Assembly: GCA_009667805.1 (NCBI GenBank)
Contig: CM019075.1
Coordinates: forward strand, 14,771,738-14,835,737
Direction of reading: 5' to 3'
Source: Leptobrachium leishanense
Lineage: Eukaryota > Chordata > Amphibia > Anura > Megophryidae
DNA length: 64,000 nt
A program made the position numbers and the translations under genes. The notes beneath the pieces were generated by a model that saw only the letters and a program-made list of their open reading frames with translations, made no database searches and had not been told where the DNA came from. Shown piece by piece: positions 24,371 to 36,190 of this stretch; the stretch's first letter is position 1; each line of letters starts with the position of its first letter.

Positions 24371-25237
24371 CAGGGTTATTCAAAGAGATCCGAATTGCTT
24401 GTGAAAGGTAACCGAACGCTGAAAATCAGCGTTCGGTTACCTTTCCTGACCATTCAGCTATCCAGAGAGCAGGCAATACGCCAAATCCTGGCGAATTGCC
24501 TGAACATACGGTGCCTGTTCGGTGCCTGTTCGGGGAGGTCAAGTGAAATCCCATGAAAAAGCACTGCTTCGGCTATTCAGAGACACAAACCAGCAGTGAA
24601 AGGTTCCTAATGCCCTGCCATTCGGTGGTTTAATTCGGCAAATTTATTCAGGAGAATCCCATAGGCTTCAATGTTAAAAAATATCCTGTTTTAATTCAAT
24701 ATCTAATAAACCGTTCATTATAAAATTCTGCAGTAAAGAGTCTCTTTTATTTATAGATTTTTTAGGATACTTTAAGCATTTTTTTTTTTTTTTTTTTTTT
24801 TTTTTTCTAAAAGTCCGATTTTTTTTTGATTTTTTCCAGTTCACTTATTTTTGTAACAGCCCTCTTTATTATCATTCCTGGATCTCCTGTGTAAATTTCA
24901 GACATTTCGCTCAGTAGTTTCTTTGCAAACAGCGTTTCATTTTCCCAGATTCATACAAATGGTTTTGCTAATTTATTCACTGCCTCCTCTACTTCACAGC
25001 TGCTTCGGCTCTGTGTGATTCGGCTCCTGTTCGAAGGTTAATCCAGATGTTTTTGCTTGTTTTCAGCGTGCATTCGGTTAGTTTTCGGCAGCCTTTCCCT
25101 GCAATTCGGGGACCCTGTGCTGTTTGCTGAATACACCGCAGGGTCACCGAAATGCAATCGGCAAAAGGAACCGAATTGAAGAGAACGAAAAGCCACCGAA
25201 CGTGCGGTGACTTTTCGAATCTCTTTGGATAACCCTG
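24371..25237 (+). mobile_element. Hairpin element (CAGGGTTATCC family), copy D
   Basis: An 867-bp copy with the same termini and hairpins and a 27-base poly-T-like stretch near 24780. It lies about 60 bp before the 41-bp minisatellite. TA is on both sides, directly before CAGGG and one base after CCCTG. Confidence 0.88.
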
Positions 25238-25295
25238 ATAGTTTACAGACTCATTGCGGTGGGGGGTTTATTGCTGTGCAGCTCTGTTATACACC

Positions 25296-27605
25296 CGCAC
25301 ACCCTGAATATATGGAGGAACCCCTAAAAAGACACCCGCACACCCTTGAATATATGGAGGAACCCCTAAAAAGACACACCGCACACCTGAATATATGGAG
25401 GAACCCCTAAAAAATACACCCACACACCCTGAAATATGGAGGAACCCTAAAAAGACACCTGCACACCCTGAATATATGGAGGAACCCCTAAAAAGACACC
25501 CGCACACCCTGAATATATGGAGGAAACCTAAAAAGACACCTACACTATATATGGAGGAACCCCTAAAAAGACACTCGCACACTCTGAATATATGGAGGAA
25601 CCCTAAAAAACACCCGCACACCCTGAATATATGGAGGAGAACCTAAAAAGACACCCGCACACCCTGAATATATGGAGAGGCCCCTAAAAACACACCCACA
25701 CACCCTGAATATATAGAGGAGCTCCTAAAAACACACCCACACCCTGAATATATGAAGGAGCCCCTAAAAAGGAACCCCCACACCCTGAATATATGGAGGA
25801 GCCCCTAAAAAGACACCCACACACCCTGAATATATGGAGGAACCCCTAAAAAGACACCCCCACACCCTGAATATATGGAGGAGCCCCTAAAAAGACACCC
25901 GCACACCCTGAATATATGGAGGAACCCCTAAAAAGGAACCCCCACACCCTGAATATATGGAGGAGCCCCTAAAAAGACACCCACACACCCTGAATATATG
26001 GAGGAGCCCCTAAAAACACACCCACACCCTGAATATATGGAGGAGCCCCTAAAAAGGAAACCCCAAACCCTGAATATATGGAGGAGCCCTAATAAAACCC
26101 CGCACACCCTGAATATATGGAGAGAGAACCTAAAAAGACACCCGCACACCCTGAATATATGAAGGAGCCCCTAAAAAGACACCCACACAGCCTGAATATA
26201 TGGAGGAGCCCCTAAAAAACACCGCACACCCTGAAATATGGAGGACCCCTAAAAACACACCCACACCCTGAATATATGGAGGAGCCCCTAAAAAGACACC
26301 CACAGCCTGAATATATGGAGGAGCCCCTAAAAAGACACCCACACCCTGAATATAATGGAGGAGCCCCTAAAAAGACACCCGCACACACTGAATATATGGA
26401 GGAACCCTTAAAAAACACCCGCACACCTGAATATATGGAGGACCCCTAAAAAGACACCCGCACACCCTGAATATATGAGGAGAACCTAAAAAGACACCCA
26501 CACACCCTGAATATATGGAGGAACCCCTAAAAAGACACCCGCACACCCTGAATATATGGAGGAGAACCTAAAAACACCCGCACACCCTGAATATATAAAG
26601 GACCCCTAAAAAGGAACCCCACACCCTGAATATATGGAGGAGCCCTAAAAAGACACCCACACACCCTGAATATATGGAGGAACCCTAAAAAGACACCACA
26701 CCCTGAATATATGGAGGACCCCTAAAAAGACACCCTCACACCCTGAATATATGGAGGAACCCCTAAAAAGGAACCCCCACACCCTGAATATATGGAGGAG
26801 CCCCTAAAAAGACACCCGCACACCCTGAATATATGGAGGAGAACCTAAAAAGACACCCGCACACCCTGAATATATGAAGGAGCCCCTAAAAAGGAACCCC
26901 CACACCCTGAATATATGGAGGAGCCCCTAAAGAGACACCCACACAGCCTGAATATATGGAGGACCCCTAAAAACACCCCCACACCCTGATATATGGAGGA
27001 ACCCCTAAAAAGACACCACACAGCCTGAATATATGGAGGAGCCCCTAAAAAGACACCCGCACACCCTGAATATATGGAGAGCCCCTAAAAACACCCACAC
27101 ACCCTGAATATATGGAGGAGCTCCTAAAAAGACACGCCACCCTGAATATATGGAGGAGCCCCTAAAAAGACACCCACACCCTGAATATATGGAGGAGCCC
27201 CTAAAAAGACACCCACACCCTGAATATATGGAGGAACCCCTAAAAAGACATCCACACACCCTGAATATATGGAGGAACCCCTAAAAAGTCACACCCGCAC
27301 ACCCTGAATAAATGGAGGAGCCCCTAAAAAGACACCCACACACCCTGAATATATGGAGAACCCCTAAAAAGACACCCACACACCCTGAATATATGAGGAA
27401 CCCCTAAAGAGACACCGCACACCCCTGAATTATAGGAGGAACCCCTAAAGAACACCCGCACAGCCCTGAATATATGGAGAACCCCTAAAAAGACACCCAC
27501 ACACCCTGAATATATGGAGGAACCCTAAAGAGACACCCGCACACCCTGAATATATGGAGGAGCCCCTAAAAAGACACCCACACACCCTGAATATATGGAG
27601 ATGCC
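25296..27605. repeat. 41-bp minisatellite (CCTGAATATATGGAGG)
   Basis: About 57 units of ACACCCGCACACCCTGAATA plus TATGGAGGAGCCCCTAAAAAG, with many 1-2 base indels and recurrent GGAACCCCC variants. The array is noisier than the others in the window. An inverted second array lies at 48033-48605. A short leader (25250-25285, GGGGGGTTTATTGCTGTGCA) is also shared with that locus. Confidence 0.95.
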
Positions 27606-28472
27606 CTATAATATATAGATATTCTAATAATATATTGAGAGCCCCCACAAAGGGTGACAGTTTGTTTGTGGTATCTTGTGAGTAGTGTAGTGTGTTTGTG
27701 GTATCTCTGTGGTTTGGGCAGTATATTGCTGTTATCTCTGAGTGTCCTGCAGTGTGATTGTGGTATATGTGCGCTGGCCAGTGGCTTTGTGGTGCTTTGC
27801 GTAGGGGGATGGTGCTGGCAGGTGTGTTCTGATCCCCTTCTGTAAATAAGAGTGATCTAGGGGAACTTTTGCAGGACAGATGGCGTCTAATCTCCATGAT
27901 CATAGCAACCAAAGGAACGGGCTGTGGTCCTGCCCAGCTAGCCTGGGTACCAGGCTGCCATCTAGTATGTTCCAGCTCGATGCCAAGCATGGAGTAGAGT
28001 AAACCTACTGTCCGCTCTTAGCACAGGAACTCTTTAAATATAATTTTATTTATACTATACTTTATTATGTATATATACTTTATATTATATATATATATAT
28101 AATCTAATTATCGCATACCAGCTACCGTGCCAATTCATGCCACACAATGACCTCTCCAGGGGTGCCTACTTCACAAGCTCATGTTTTACATTCTGTCCTT
28201 TGGCTTTAACAGCTGCTTTATGTTCACTTTCTATTGTTCCTTGACAGTTGAACATACTCGCTGCCGAGCCGTGGCAGCATGGCCTGCGTAGCGGGGAAAT
28301 CTGCTATCTCTATAATTGTAGAACATTTACACATCTCAGCAATTCAGAGAACTGCTTTAACCACAGAGCTTGCGTGCTACATTCCCCAAACGCAGCAAGG
28401 AACTATGGGTAGGCCATGCAAATGAAGCTTCCAATTTCTTACTTTCTTGCATCCTGGGTTTGTTCATATATA
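27606..28472. other. Unique spacer with AT-rich tract
   Basis: No gene is recognised. It holds T/G-rich sequence at 27650-27800 and a TA-rich run at about 28040-28105. The right edge is the TA target of the next transposon. Confidence 0.5.
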
Positions 28473-29720
28473 CACTATATTGCCAAAAGTATTGGCTCAC
28501 CTGCCTTGACTCGCATATGAATTTAAGTGACATCCCATTCCTAATCCATAGGGTTCAATATGACATCGCTCCACCCTTTGCAGCTATAACAGCTTCAGCT
28601 CTTCTGGGAAGGCTGTCCACAAGGTTTAGGAGTGTGTTTATGGGAATTTTTGACCATTCTTCCAGAAGCGCATTTGTGAGGTCACACACTGATGTTGGAC
28701 GAGAAGGCCTGGCTCTCAGTCTCCGCTCTAATTCATCCCAAAGGTGTTCTCTCGGGTTGAGGTCAGGACTCTGTGCAGGCCAGTCAAGTTCATCCACACC
28801 AGACTCTGTCATCCATGTCTTTATGGGCCTTGCTTTGTGCACTGGTGCACAGTCATGTTGGAAGAGGAAGGGGCCAGCTCCAAACTGTTCCCACAAAGTT
28901 GGGAGCATGGAATTGTCCAAAATGTCTTGGTATGCTGAAGCATTCAGAGTTCCTTTCACTGGAACTAAGGGGCCAAGCCAGCTCCTGAAAAACAACCCCA
29001 CACCATAATCCCCCCCCCTCCACCAAACTTTACACTTGGCACAATGCAGTCAGACAAGTACCGTTCTCCTGGCAACCGCCAAACCCAGACTCGTCCATCA
29101 GATTGCCAGATGGAGAAGCACGTTTCGTCACTCCAGAGAACGCGTCTCCACTGCTCTAGAGTCCAGTGGCGGTGTGCTTTACACCACTGCATCCAACGCT
29201 TTGCATTTCACTTGGTGATGTATGGCTTGGATGCAGCTGCTCGGCCATGGGAACCCATTCCATGAAGCTCTCTGCGCTGTTCTTGAGCTAATCTGAAGTT
29301 CTCATGAAGTTTGGAGGTCTGTAGCGATTGACTCTGCAGAAAGTTGGCGACCTCTTCGCACTATGTGCCTCAGCATCCGCTGACCCCGCTCCGTCAGTTT
29401 ACGTGGCTTACCACTTCATGGCTGAGTTGCTGTCGTTCCCAAACACTTCCACGTTCTTATAATACATCTGACAGGTGACTGTGGAATATTTAGGAGCGAG
29501 GAAATTTCACGACGGGATTTGTTGCACAGGTGGCATCCTATCACAGTTCCACGCTGGAATTCACTGAGCTCCTGAGAGCGACCCATTCTTTCACAAATGT
29601 TCGTAAAAACAGTCTGCATGCCTAGGTGCTTGATTTTCTACACCTGTGGCCATGGAAGTGATTGGAACACCTGATTCTGATTATTTGGATGGGTGAGCAA
29701 ATACTTTTGGCAATATAGTG
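28473..29720 (-). mobile_element. Tc1-like DNA transposon (CACTATATTGCC termini)
   Basis: Inverted repeats begin CACTATATTGCCAAAAGTAT and extend about 29 bp with a single mismatch (GGCTCACC versus TGCTCACC). TA flanks lie on both sides within TATATA. It encodes a decayed transposase on the minus strand. Elements with this terminus are widespread in fish, frogs and lampreys, and horizontal transfer has been proposed for them. Confidence 0.93.
28555..29619 (-). pseudogene. Tc1-like transposase, several frameshifts
   Basis: The N-terminal piece (29619-29416) has MGRSQELSEFQRGTVIGCHL and REISSLLNIPQSPVRCII, a helix-turn-helix-like region. The middle piece (29192-28965) has [10 protein letters not shown] with the first catalytic Asp and [15 protein letters not shown]. 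The C-terminal piece (29001-28555) has FQHDCAPVHKA with the second Asp, and NPREHLWDELE, where the family normally has NPIEHLW; the catalytic Glu is kept. Frame changes occur between 29416 and 29192 and at the C-run near 29011-29020. It is non-functional as read. Confidence 0.9.
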
Positions 29721-29854
29721 TATATATATAGACACACACTCTCACTCATTGAATTTGTATCACCAACCTGTAAATATATCTATACTGTACATATATTAAT
29801 ATGAATTAAGTTCTTGAGTGCGTCCGTTGTATTGTTTTGATATATATATATATT

Positions 29855-31350
29855 TTGTTGGAGGTCACCTGAGCAATTTTTTCAATATTTTTTGTAATAA
29901 TCCATAGAGTGTGGGATTTTTCTTTTTGTATATAGAGTACGCTTTCATGGGTCACCACAAGGGAACCGGCCAAACCCCAGCGGTACTGGACCACCTTAAG
30001 ACGGAGGAAAGCTATCACCTCTCTGTATTGTCAGCGCACCATCAGGCTCACGAAAGAGAGATCTTGGTAGAGGGTTAACAGCGTGTCTTCGAACCGAACT
30101 CCCGCCCGAGTACCCGGGGTCGACACAAGCCGCAACTTGACGGAGATATCCTTAGCGACCGCAATGACATCCCTCAGGACAGCCTGGTGAGCTGCCGCAA
30201 CCTTGCGGATCCGTTACACAGCACTGAAAGCCTCCAGCCCCCCGGCAGGCGACTTCGTTATCCGAAGAGCCAGGCGGTTCACATAAGAAAACAGGTCCAG
30301 CGTGGGTACTGATTTTTGGACACCGCAGATCCGGATATTACACCTCTGGTGTCTTGTCTCCAGGGCCTCCACAGAATGGGTCAGTAGGTCGACCAGGGAA
30401 CGGAGGTCGCTCACTTGATTCAAGAGGACAATCTGCTCCTCCACTAGGTCAGAGGTCTGTGCTTGAGCCGCCACCACCTGGGAATGCACCGCTTCCACTT
30501 CAGCCCGCACCCCTGAAATCTCCGACGTCCACAAGGATTTGATCTCTGCAATGAAGCTGCGGTAGTCCCCCATCGTAGTGAGATGTGTGTCATCCGGGGC
30601 AACCGTAAGACTAGTGTCGGGGTGGAATGGGGTGTCCTCGTATCCTTAGGGAGTCCCGTTATCCCATGGGCGTCCGACATCTGTCACTACAGCAGGGGCT
30701 CCTGGTGAAGAGGGCGAACAGGGGACAGCTGCAGTACGCCTCTGTCTGTGTGCGGCGAGTCCTCCCGAGAACAGTTCGCCAAGGGGTCAGGGCAAGCCCC
30801 GAGGTCCCGAGAGACGTCACCGCCAGGGCCTTCCACTTCTTTTGGGCCCTCTTCCGCACAGCTGAGCCCGCCGCTGCCTGGTCTCTCCCCCGGGGCCAGC
30901 CAGTCCATCTCAGACCCATTCACAAGGGGCCAAGAGCCATCCCCGTTGTCTGAGGAGCCATAGCCTTGGGGAGGAAGGAGGGGAGGGTCGCATCGATGAT
31001 GGTGGGTCTGCTGCTCAGGGAGTCTCTGATATCCTGTTGGCGGTAACCCTTTGACCTGGGATGCAGATTATGCGTCTTTTTACCCATTGCAGGGTCGAGG
31101 AGGGGAAACAGCCGCTGGGCCGACGCAGTAGGAAACTCCCCAGACTCCACCCAGATGGTCGTTTCGACTAGGCTGCACTAGGCCTGAATCCCGTCGACGC
31201 AGCATCCAGGGTCTGAGAGTGCTAGATGAGTGTTAGACCTCCAGGGAGGCAGTGTGGGACGAGATGGACAAAAATAATTGTCAAAACACTCGAATCTTCG
31301 ACGGAGCTCCTCAACATGCGGCCGCACTCGTCCACTGCTAGCTCCGCCCC
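29855..31350 (-). mobile_element. L1/Tx1-type LINE, 5' part with ORF1
   Basis: Reading on the minus strand, a GC-rich start (GGGGCGGAGCTAGC at about 31350) is followed by ORF1-like sequence down to about 29930 and then TA-rich sequence. Only the 5' end and ORF1 are present; no endonuclease or reverse transcriptase follows. LINEs usually lose the 5' end, so this fragment was probably cut by a later deletion. Confidence 0.7.
30214..31087 (-). pseudogene. L1-type ORF1 protein, broken
   Basis: A start codon at 31087 opens MGKKTHNLHPRSKGYRQQDI, then the frame is lost within about 55 codons. The clearest piece is 30573-30214: a heptad-patterned coiled coil (SEISGVRAEVEAVHSQVV, then VSDLRSLVDLLTHSVEAL) leading into ETRHQRCNIRICGV, the start of the RRM-like domain of L1 ORF1 proteins, which bind the element's RNA. 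A C-terminal scrap (VVQYRWGLAGSLVVTHE) lies near 29940-30010. Several frameshifts separate these pieces. Confidence 0.72.
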
Positions 31351-31739
31351 TTCTTTCTTATATTACACAGAAACACCCCCCCCCCCTATAACTTGGATAT
31401 TATAGAACCTGTACTATGCACAACCTAGAGTACACAATAACACACTGGAATATATATATATAACAATTTCCTATACTTAATCACATTGCGGAAAGCAAGC
31501 TGTCTGTATATCAGTAACAAGAGAGACCTTTAAATATTTACATAATGACTGTAAATGTCAGAGGAAACATGCTTCAAGGAAAGTCCAACTTGTAGGTATA
31601 ACATGCCAGGCCAACTATTCCTTCTTCCTTTGCTTTATCACAAGATCTCATTCCTCCACATCGCTCTCTACATCTTCTATTAGAAAATCCATTCATACAT
31701 AAAAATGAGTTATTACATAATCACTAGCAGTAGTGATCC
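31351..31739. other. Unique AT-rich spacer
   Basis: Begins with a C-run (31377-31386) and has short TA repeats. I see nothing else. Confidence 0.5.
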
Positions 31740-31960
31740 TGACCCATAATATGATTGTTGCTCCTCTTGTTCTCTACCCAGACTCCTGTGTTATTATTAT
31801 CATCATTATACAGCGTCAAACAATTGTAAGCTCCTCTGAGCAGGGCCGTCTACACCTCTCGTCTCTGGTACTTACTTTTGTATGTCATTTTGTTAGTTTA
31901 GTTTCCCAATCCATATTGGACTGTGCTGCGAAAACAGCGCCATGTAAACGACAAGAATAA
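31740..31960 (+). mobile_element. L2/CR1-like LINE 3' UTR fragment
   Basis: ATTGTAAGCTCCTCTGAGCA followed by GGGCC, and later CTGTGCTGCG, CAGCGCCATGTAAACGAC and AATAAT, match the usual layout of L2-like 3' UTRs on the plus strand. It is strongly 5'-truncated, and no coding part remains. Confidence 0.65.
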
Positions 31961-31999
31961 TATTTACTGCCAGGAGCTACAACCCTACTTGAAAAGCAC

Positions 32000-32650
32000 T
32001 GGCAGTATGGTAGATCCCTGGTAAGAAGATCCCACCTAGAGTATTGTGTTCAGTTCTATAGGGCGGATCCCAGGAGGATATAGAGAGGCAGTGACAGCAC
32101 TTTATAGATCCCTAGTAAGATCCCACCAAGAGTATTGTGTTCATTCTATAGAGCGGATCCCAGGAGGATATAGAGAGGCAGTGACAGCACTTTATAGATC
32201 CCTAGTAAGATCCCACCAAGAGTATTGTGTTCATTCTATAGAGCGGATCCCGGAGGATATAGAGAGGCAGTGACAGCACTTTATAGATCCCTGGTAAGAT
32301 CCCACCAAGAGTATTGTGTTCATTCTATAGAGTGGATCCTAGGAGGATATAGAGAGGCAGTGACAGCACTTTATAGATCCCTGGGAAGATCCCACCTAGA
32401 GTATTGTGTTCATTCTATAGAGCGGATCCCGGAGGATATAGAGAGGCAGTGACAGCACTTTATAGATCCCTGGGAAGATCCCACCTAGAGTATTGTGTTC
32501 ATTCTATAGAGCGGATCCCGGAGGATATAGAGAGGCAGTGACAGCACTTAATAGATCCCTGGTAAGATCCCACCTAGAGTATTGTGTTCATTCTATGGAG
32601 CGGATCCCAGGAGGATATAGAGATGCATTTTATAGATCCCTGGGAATATC
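32000..32650. repeat. 88-90 bp tandem array, LINE-derived
   Basis: About seven units with GGATCCCAGGAGGATATAGA, GGCAGTGACAGCACTTTATA and GATCCCACCTAGAGTATTGT as landmarks. Translated in one frame the unit reads ALYRSLVRSHLEYCV, which resembles the conserved C-terminal segment of LINE reverse transcriptases (LVRPHLEYC). A stretch of a LINE ORF therefore seems to have been tandemly amplified. It does not encode a protein of its own. Confidence 0.85.
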
Positions 32651-33706
32651 CCGCCACCAAGGCACACCGTAGCAGTCCCTGTACACAGTGAATCTCTCCA
32701 CGCGACTCACAGAACCAGCCTTTTGTGTAAACCACTAACATTCATGAGCGGATCCTGGTGTAAGACCGTGGGGCGACCTCTTCTCATCGATGTCCTCTAA
32801 TACAATGCATCGACCTTGTAACCTTTTGTCAATCACACAAAGAAAGGACTATCTACCAAAGCAGAGGCTCGCTTTCCTAACCCCGGGGTGCCATCCTGCT
32901 CAGAGTTATTTGTGGATATTGTGATTGTAAGCATTAAAGTCAAAAGCCTGGCGATGCCATGAAGCGGGAGCTCAGTCCCTGCAAACCTGGAATATTAGGT
33001 CCCGCATACATGCCATGCAAGCTGCACAGATTATTACTCTGGTCAGACGCAAAAGGCTGCTTAATTAATACCAAAACTAATTAATGTGGGACATGTTCTT
33101 TCTCTGCAGCCCAGTGCTGCCTCTCTCATCTGTTTTCTCTACTACGCGAAAGCTGGAAATCCTCACCCGAGGCTCTCATTTATCCCAGGAGCGGGGGCAG
33201 AAAGCGGCCCTGACACCTTGCGTACCCCGGCTGAGCAATCACCCGCATGACTTTAATTATAGATTATAACGGGAGCGCATTCAGCACACGGAGGGACGTG
33301 TAATCGGACATTAAACCATCCGCGGCTATATACTATTCTCAGCTTAAAATAAAGGGGGAAAGTCCTAAAAATTAAAAGTATGGGAACACACCAAGATTTC
33401 TGCCCCCCCAATTAATGTTTGCCATCTTGAACTTGACCCACTGCAGACACTCAAAGATGATATAAATGCATATGCATTGGCTGGATTTTGGGGGAAAATA
33501 TACAGTAAATCGTGTATTTACTGTGACGTAACAAGGAAACATGAGATTGAACACCTGTATTAAAGCTTTATAGTGTGTGGGACCAATGGGAACTCCGCTC
33601 CCCCCGCAAAACTGGTGGATGAACTGGGTTCCCACATGTTCTTGCTTGATTTGACCCATGCTAATATAGCTATAAGGGTTGTATGCCACTCTCTGGCTTA
33701 CCGTTG
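32651..33706. other. Unique region, conserved-element candidate
   Basis: No repeat family is recognised. The 33040-33340 part has TTAATTAATACC, AACTAATTAATG and CTTTAATTATAG homeodomain-type sites among complex GC-balanced sequence, a texture typical of conserved non-coding elements. No convincing exon. Confidence 0.3.
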
Positions 33707-33714
33707 CTCTAAAC

Positions 33715-33896
33715 CAGTGGTTCCATCCCTGGTCCTCAGGTCTTCCTAACAGGCCAGGTTTCCAGGATATGTGAAGCTCAACACAAGTCATATGATTCAC
33801 TGCTCAGTGATTGCAGGATTCAGTCTGCACTTCCCCAAGGAAATCCATGAAATCTGGCTTGGCAGGGGGCCTGAGGACCAGGGATGGGAACCACTG
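33715..33896. mobile_element. Small hAT-type MITE
   Basis: Near-perfect inverted repeats: CAGTGGTTCC, then CCCTGGTCCTCAGG, mirrored at the right end and closing GGAACCACTG. Flanks CTCTAAAC (33707-33714) and CTCTAACC (33897-33904) match at 7 of 8 bases, fitting an 8-bp hAT duplication. At 182 bp it is non-coding. Confidence 0.85.
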
Positions 33897-33904
33897 CTCT
33901 AACC

Positions 33905-34599
33905 CGTGCAGTGGGGGGGACACCTGAATTTATGGGGGTGATATCTATAAGGAGAAGAGACTATTTAGGTTTGTAACTTGCGGTACCATTGAAGCATGAT
34001 GGGAAACGCAGGAAGCATCAGTGACATGGACATTCCTGGATTTACAGCCAGGACCTCTGGGATAGTCTGTCCATCAACGACATGAAAGGAGGCAGAACAT
34101 AATACCCCAGGAGATGGACCAGAGATAGCGCATCTGGGTATCAGGAGGTGATGCACAGGGTCAGAAAGGTAAGAATGATTGCGTATCTGAATGTGAGGTC
34201 AAAGGCAGAGGATGTATTTAAACAAACGCAAGCAAAATCCATCCATATGGTTTCTGTGTGATGTTGATCTCGACCACAGTAGACCCTAGGTTTTAATGTG
34301 AAAATAAAAGTGAACGTCCCTGTATTTATATATATCCAGGATTATCATGCTCAGGTGCCTTTGCATGAATTTACCACTGGTGGCTCCGCTTCATTTTATC
34401 GTTGTGATCTGGATTATCTGGTCTACATTAATCTCACACAAGCTGTCTTTTGGCTTCATCTTGGTTCTTTTCATCTGGTGGCAGACGTGACTTCCGCCTT
34501 GGTTCCATCCTATACAGTTCTTTCTTGAATAATCTTGGCTAAATTTACATTGCGTGGTCACAATGTCTAGGGTGTCCCTTTACTAGCTCCCAGTGCAGG
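33905..34599. other. Unique spacer, nothing recognised
   Basis: Short open frames only. I see no domain, splice pattern or repeat. Confidence 0.5.
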
Positions 34600-36190
34600 A
34601 TCCAGACCCACTAGTGAATTGTCCAGGAACGGCACTGAAAATACAGATCTATTGCGGAAGGTCAGGATCTGGAATGGCGTATCTGGACCCATTGCGATGG
34701 ACAGAGTTTTGAATGGAGAATCAAGGTCCCATTGTGGAGTCTGTCACAGAGAATCCAGGTCCATTGTGGAAGGCCAGAGTCTGTCACAGAGAATCCAGGT
34801 CCATCGTGGAAGGCCAGAGTCTGTCAAAGAGAATCCAGGTCCATTGTGGAAGGTCATAGTCTGCCACAGAGAATCCAGGTCCATTGTGGAAGGTCATAGT
34901 CTGCCACAGAGAATCCAGGTCCATTGTGGAAGGCCAGAGTCTTCAAAAGAGAATCCAGGTCCATTGTGGAAGGTCAGAGTCTGCCACAGAGAATCCAGGT
35001 TCATTGTGGAAGGCCAGAGTCTGTCAAAGAGAATCCAGGTCCATCGTGGAAGGCCAGAGACTGCCACAGACAATCCAGGTCCATTGTGGAAGGCCAGAGT
35101 CTGTCACAGACAATCCAGGTCCATTGTGGAAGGCCAGAGTCTGTCACAGACAATCCAGTTCCATTGTGGAAGGCCAGAGTCTTCCACAGACAATCCAGGT
35201 CCATTGTGGAAGGTCAGAGTCTGTCACAGACAATCCAGGTCCATTGTGGAAGGTCAGAGTCTGTCACAGAGAATCCAGGTCCATTGTGGAAGGCCAGAGT
35301 CTGTCACAGAGAATCCAGGTCCATTGTGGAAGGTCAGAGTCTGCCACAGACAATCCAGGTCCATTGTGGAAGGCCAGAGTCTGTCACAGAGAATCCAGGT
35401 CCATTGTGGAAGGCCAGAGTCTGTCACAGAGAATCCAGGTCCATTGTGGAAGGTCAGAGTCTGTCACAGAGAATCCAGGTCCATCGTGGAAGGCCAGAGT
35501 CTGTCAAAGAGAATCCAGGTCCATTGTGGAAGACCAGAGTCTGTCACAGACAATCCAGGTCCATCGTGGAAGGCCAGAGACTGCCACAGACAATCCAGGT
35601 CCATTGTGGAAGGCCAGAGTCTGTCACAGACAATCCAGGTCCATTGTGGAAGGCCAGAGTCTGTCACAGACAATCCAGTTCCATTGTGGAAGGCCAGAGT
35701 CTTCCACAGACAATCCAGGTTCATTGTGGAAGGTCAGAGTCTGCCACAGAGAATCCAGGTCCATTTTGGAAGGTCAAACCCTGGCACTGAGAATCCAGGT
35801 CCATTGTGGAAGGTCAGAGTCTGCCACAGAGAATTCAGGTCCATTGTGGAAGGCCAGAGTCTGTCACAGACAATCCAGGTCCATTGTGGAAGGTCAGAGT
35901 CTGTCACAGACAATCCAGGTCCATTGTGGAAGGTCAGAGTCTGCCACAGAGAATCCAGGTCCATTTTGTAAGGTCAGACCCTGGCACTGAGAATCTAGAC
36001 CCACTGGTGTAGGTCCAAATCAGCCACTGAGTATCCAAACCAATTGTGTAAATTACAATCTAGAATTGAGAATCCAGACAAACTGGTTGAAATTGAGTTT
36101 GGCGCCAAGAATCTGGACCCAAAGTGGAAAACCTAAGCCTAGGACTAGGAAAGCATCCAGGCCCAGTGGGGAAGGTCAAAGTCTTGAAGC
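34600..36190. repeat. 40-bp minisatellite (CAATCCAGGTCCATTGTGG)
   Basis: About 32 regular units (34737-35995) of GAATCCAGGTCCATTGTGGA plus AGGCCAGAGTCTGTCACAGA, with degenerate units on both edges (34600-34736, 35996-36190). Variants alternate (GAGAAT/CAATCC, GTCTGCC/GTCTGTC, CATTG/CATCG). The variant order at 35041-35200 repeats at 35561-35720, a 520-bp period (13 units). All three plus-strand frames are open, up to 450 codons, only because the unit is stop-free. Confidence 0.96.

Noticed and set aside
28370..29265. Plus-strand 212-codon ORF
   Set aside because: Antisense to the Tc1-like transposase; the transposase motifs are on the minus strand.
32046..32452. ORFs with ALYRSLVRSHLEYCV repeats as a repeat-containing gene
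   Set aside because: Tandemly amplified LINE-like segment; no flanking gene structure.
33372..33800. 142-codon minus-strand ORF
   Set aside because: No recognisable domain, and its first part overlaps the hAT MITE at 33715; probably chance.
34619..35971. 450-codon open frame and two overlapping long frames
   Set aside because: Product of the stop-free 40-bp unit; all three plus-strand frames are open at once.
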